A stretch of DNA of 64,000 bases, taken from SZAS-103 sp043747745. GTDB lineage: Bacteria; Pseudomonadota; Gammaproteobacteria; Xanthomonadales; Xanthomonadaceae. A program made the translations under genes and the position numbers. The stretch covers positions 1-64,000 of the forward strand of contig JAYTOP010000035.1 of NCBI GenBank assembly GCA_043747745.1, in the 5' to 3' direction. The notes below the pieces were generated by a model that ran no database searches, was not told the DNA's origin, and saw only the letters and a list, made by a program, of their open reading frames with translations. Shown here in pieces: positions 63,205-64,000 of the stretch (positions within the stretch are counted from its first letter, which is position 1; every line of letters begins with the position of its first letter).

Positions 63205-63705
63205 TCAACGCCTGCGCCGAATCGCCCGGATCACCGCGCCCAGCAACGGGATGTACTGATACACGCCGAGCGCGGAATCCCAGTAATCCTGGTGATAGGT
63301 CACCCGACCATCGGCGGTGAAGCGGACATGGCTGATGCCTACGGTCCATGTATCGCGGCCTCTGGCGAACTTGCGGAAGCGGATCAGCATCTTCCAGCGC
63401 ACCAAGTAGTCGCCGTCCTTGTTGCGGCTGAAATCCTCGAACGTGACCCGGCACTCCTCGACGCCGCCAGCGCTTTCATTGAGGTATTTCGCGAGTTCAG
63501 TCGAGCCGTGGACGGCCTTGAGGTTGTCGTTGAAATACACATCCGGCGCGTAGGTCGTATCCAGCAGGCGCGCGACGCGACCTGGAGCGAAGTCGCTGAA
63601 GAAATCGGCGAACCGCTTCAGTGCAGCGACTTCGGCGTCCGAATCTGGCGCAAAAGTGTCGGGATGCCGACGGCGCGCCGCTTCAAGTTCAGTCAGGGTG
63701 TCCAT
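63205..63705 (-). CDS. SnoaL-like / NTF2-fold protein
   Basis: 166 residues. Cone-like NTF2 fold pattern: LKRFADFFSDFAPGRVARLLDTTYAPDVYFNDNLKAVHG, GDYLVRWKMLIRFRKFARG and GRVTYHQDYWDSALGVYQYIP, as in uncharacterised SnoaL-like proteins of Proteobacteria. GGAG about 9 bases before the ATG at 63705. Possibly an enzyme acting on small hydrophobic molecules or a binding protein; role unknown. It converges with the GPx gene, 66 bases apart. Confidence 0.82.
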   Translation of the reverse strand: MDTLTELEAARRRHPDTFAPDSDAEVAALKRFADFFSDFAPGRVARLLDTTYAPDVYFNDNLKAVHGSTELAKYLNESAGGVEECRVTFEDFSRNKDGDYLVRWKMLIRFRKFARGRDTWTVGISHVRFTADGRVTYHQDYWDSALGVYQYIPLLGAVIRAIRRRR

Positions 63706-63825
63706 CGCGCTTTTCTCCGGATCGAGACAACGATTGCAACGATCTGCGCGTGAAGATCGCATGATATTGCCGATTTACGACCCTGCGGAACCTGAAGCGC
63801 GCGATGCGGTCTATCCATGCCGCCA

Positions 63826-63854
63826 TTGCCGCTGCGCGCATTCGCCGCGACAAT
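63826..63854 (+). promoter_or_regulatory. Possible promoter for the right-edge gene
   Basis: TTGCCG (63826-63831), 17 bp, GACAAT (63849-63854); each hexamer matches four of six consensus bases. It lies 75 bases before the ATG at 63929, in the 223-base divergent spacer that otherwise shows nothing. Confidence 0.3.
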
Positions 63855-63928
63855 AGCCGACCGGTACCAGCGATGGTGCCACGTTCCACGTCATCCCTGG
63901 CCTTATCCCCCGACTTCCGGAGCACTCC

Positions 63929-64000
63929 ATGCAGTTTCTTCCGCGCCGTACCGCGCTCGTCACCACCGTTGTTCTCGCTGCAGCTTTCTCCACGCTGGCT
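63929..64000 (+). CDS. Exported protein, cut by the right edge
   Basis: 24 codons to the window end, MQFLPRRTALVTTVVLAAAF followed by STLA. This is a complete signal-peptide pattern (Arg pair, hydrophobic core, small residues). GGAG lies 8 bases before the ATG. The protein is exported; nothing further can be said. Confidence 0.7.
   Translation, partial: MQFLPRRTALVTTVVLAAAFSTLA

Overview
The window is 64 kb of high-GC bacterial chromosome that looks like a Gammaproteobacterium of the Xanthomonadales (Lysobacterales). The evidence is gene order: yceD-rpmF-fabHDG-acpP-fabF-pabB-pabC-mltG-tmk-holB-pilZ; rpoE-rseA-mucD-lepA-lepB-DUF4845-rnc-era-recO; hflD-mnmA-nudJ facing clpS-clpA; and infA-aat-acyltransferase. 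A short rpoE-rseA-mucD operon without rseB, and a PilZ protein behind holB, fit that order. The family cannot be fixed from this sequence. No rRNA, tRNA, IS element, prophage or CRISPR array was seen.

Layout. 1-11.4 kb: fatty-acid synthesis, folate (PABA) synthesis and a replication/envelope operon, all on the + strand and mostly joined by 4-bp ATGA/GTGA overlaps. 11.7-13.8 kb: a FadB/FadJ-type beta-oxidation protein on the - strand. 13.8-22.7 kb: the sigma-E stress operon with a good sigma-E promoter, then translation, secretion and RNA-processing genes. 22.7-26.2 kb: a REC-Hpt protein and a YdbH / YnbE-YdbL-like envelope pair. 26.4-31.4 kb: rlmD, a CYTH protein, nagZ, purine salvage genes and a possible 2OG-Fe(II) dioxygenase in one coupled run. 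31.6-33.4 kb: a secreted hypothetical protein and a PhzF-family protein.

33.4-48.4 kb is the accessory, signalling-rich part. Two paralogous PAS histidine kinases share almost identical PAS cassettes and are coupled to REC, REC-PAS and Crp-type proteins. Two c-di-GMP genes (REC-GGDEF-EAL-REC and a beta-propeller GGDEF protein) are both broken by several separate stops and frameshifts. Between them lies a small unit of an SdpR-type ArsR repressor with a consensus promoter and a perfect 24-bp palindromic operator, a cupin-DUF2867 fusion protein and an unknown protein.

48.7-64 kb: a glycine-zipper protein, hflD-mnmA-nudJ, clpSA, a phosphatase, infA-aat-acyltransferase, then a GntR/ABC-transporter operon with its own promoter and operator, a secreted GSGD-repeat protein, glutathione peroxidase and a SnoaL-like protein. 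Both window edges cut a gene.

Small palindromic repeats are a recurring theme. They lie between genes, and several run into coding sequence: at the start of fabD, inside the methylthioinosine phosphorylase gene, at the fadJ-like stop codon, and most strikingly as a 102-bp in-frame insertion in mnmA that matches the element between the ydbL-like gene and rlmD.
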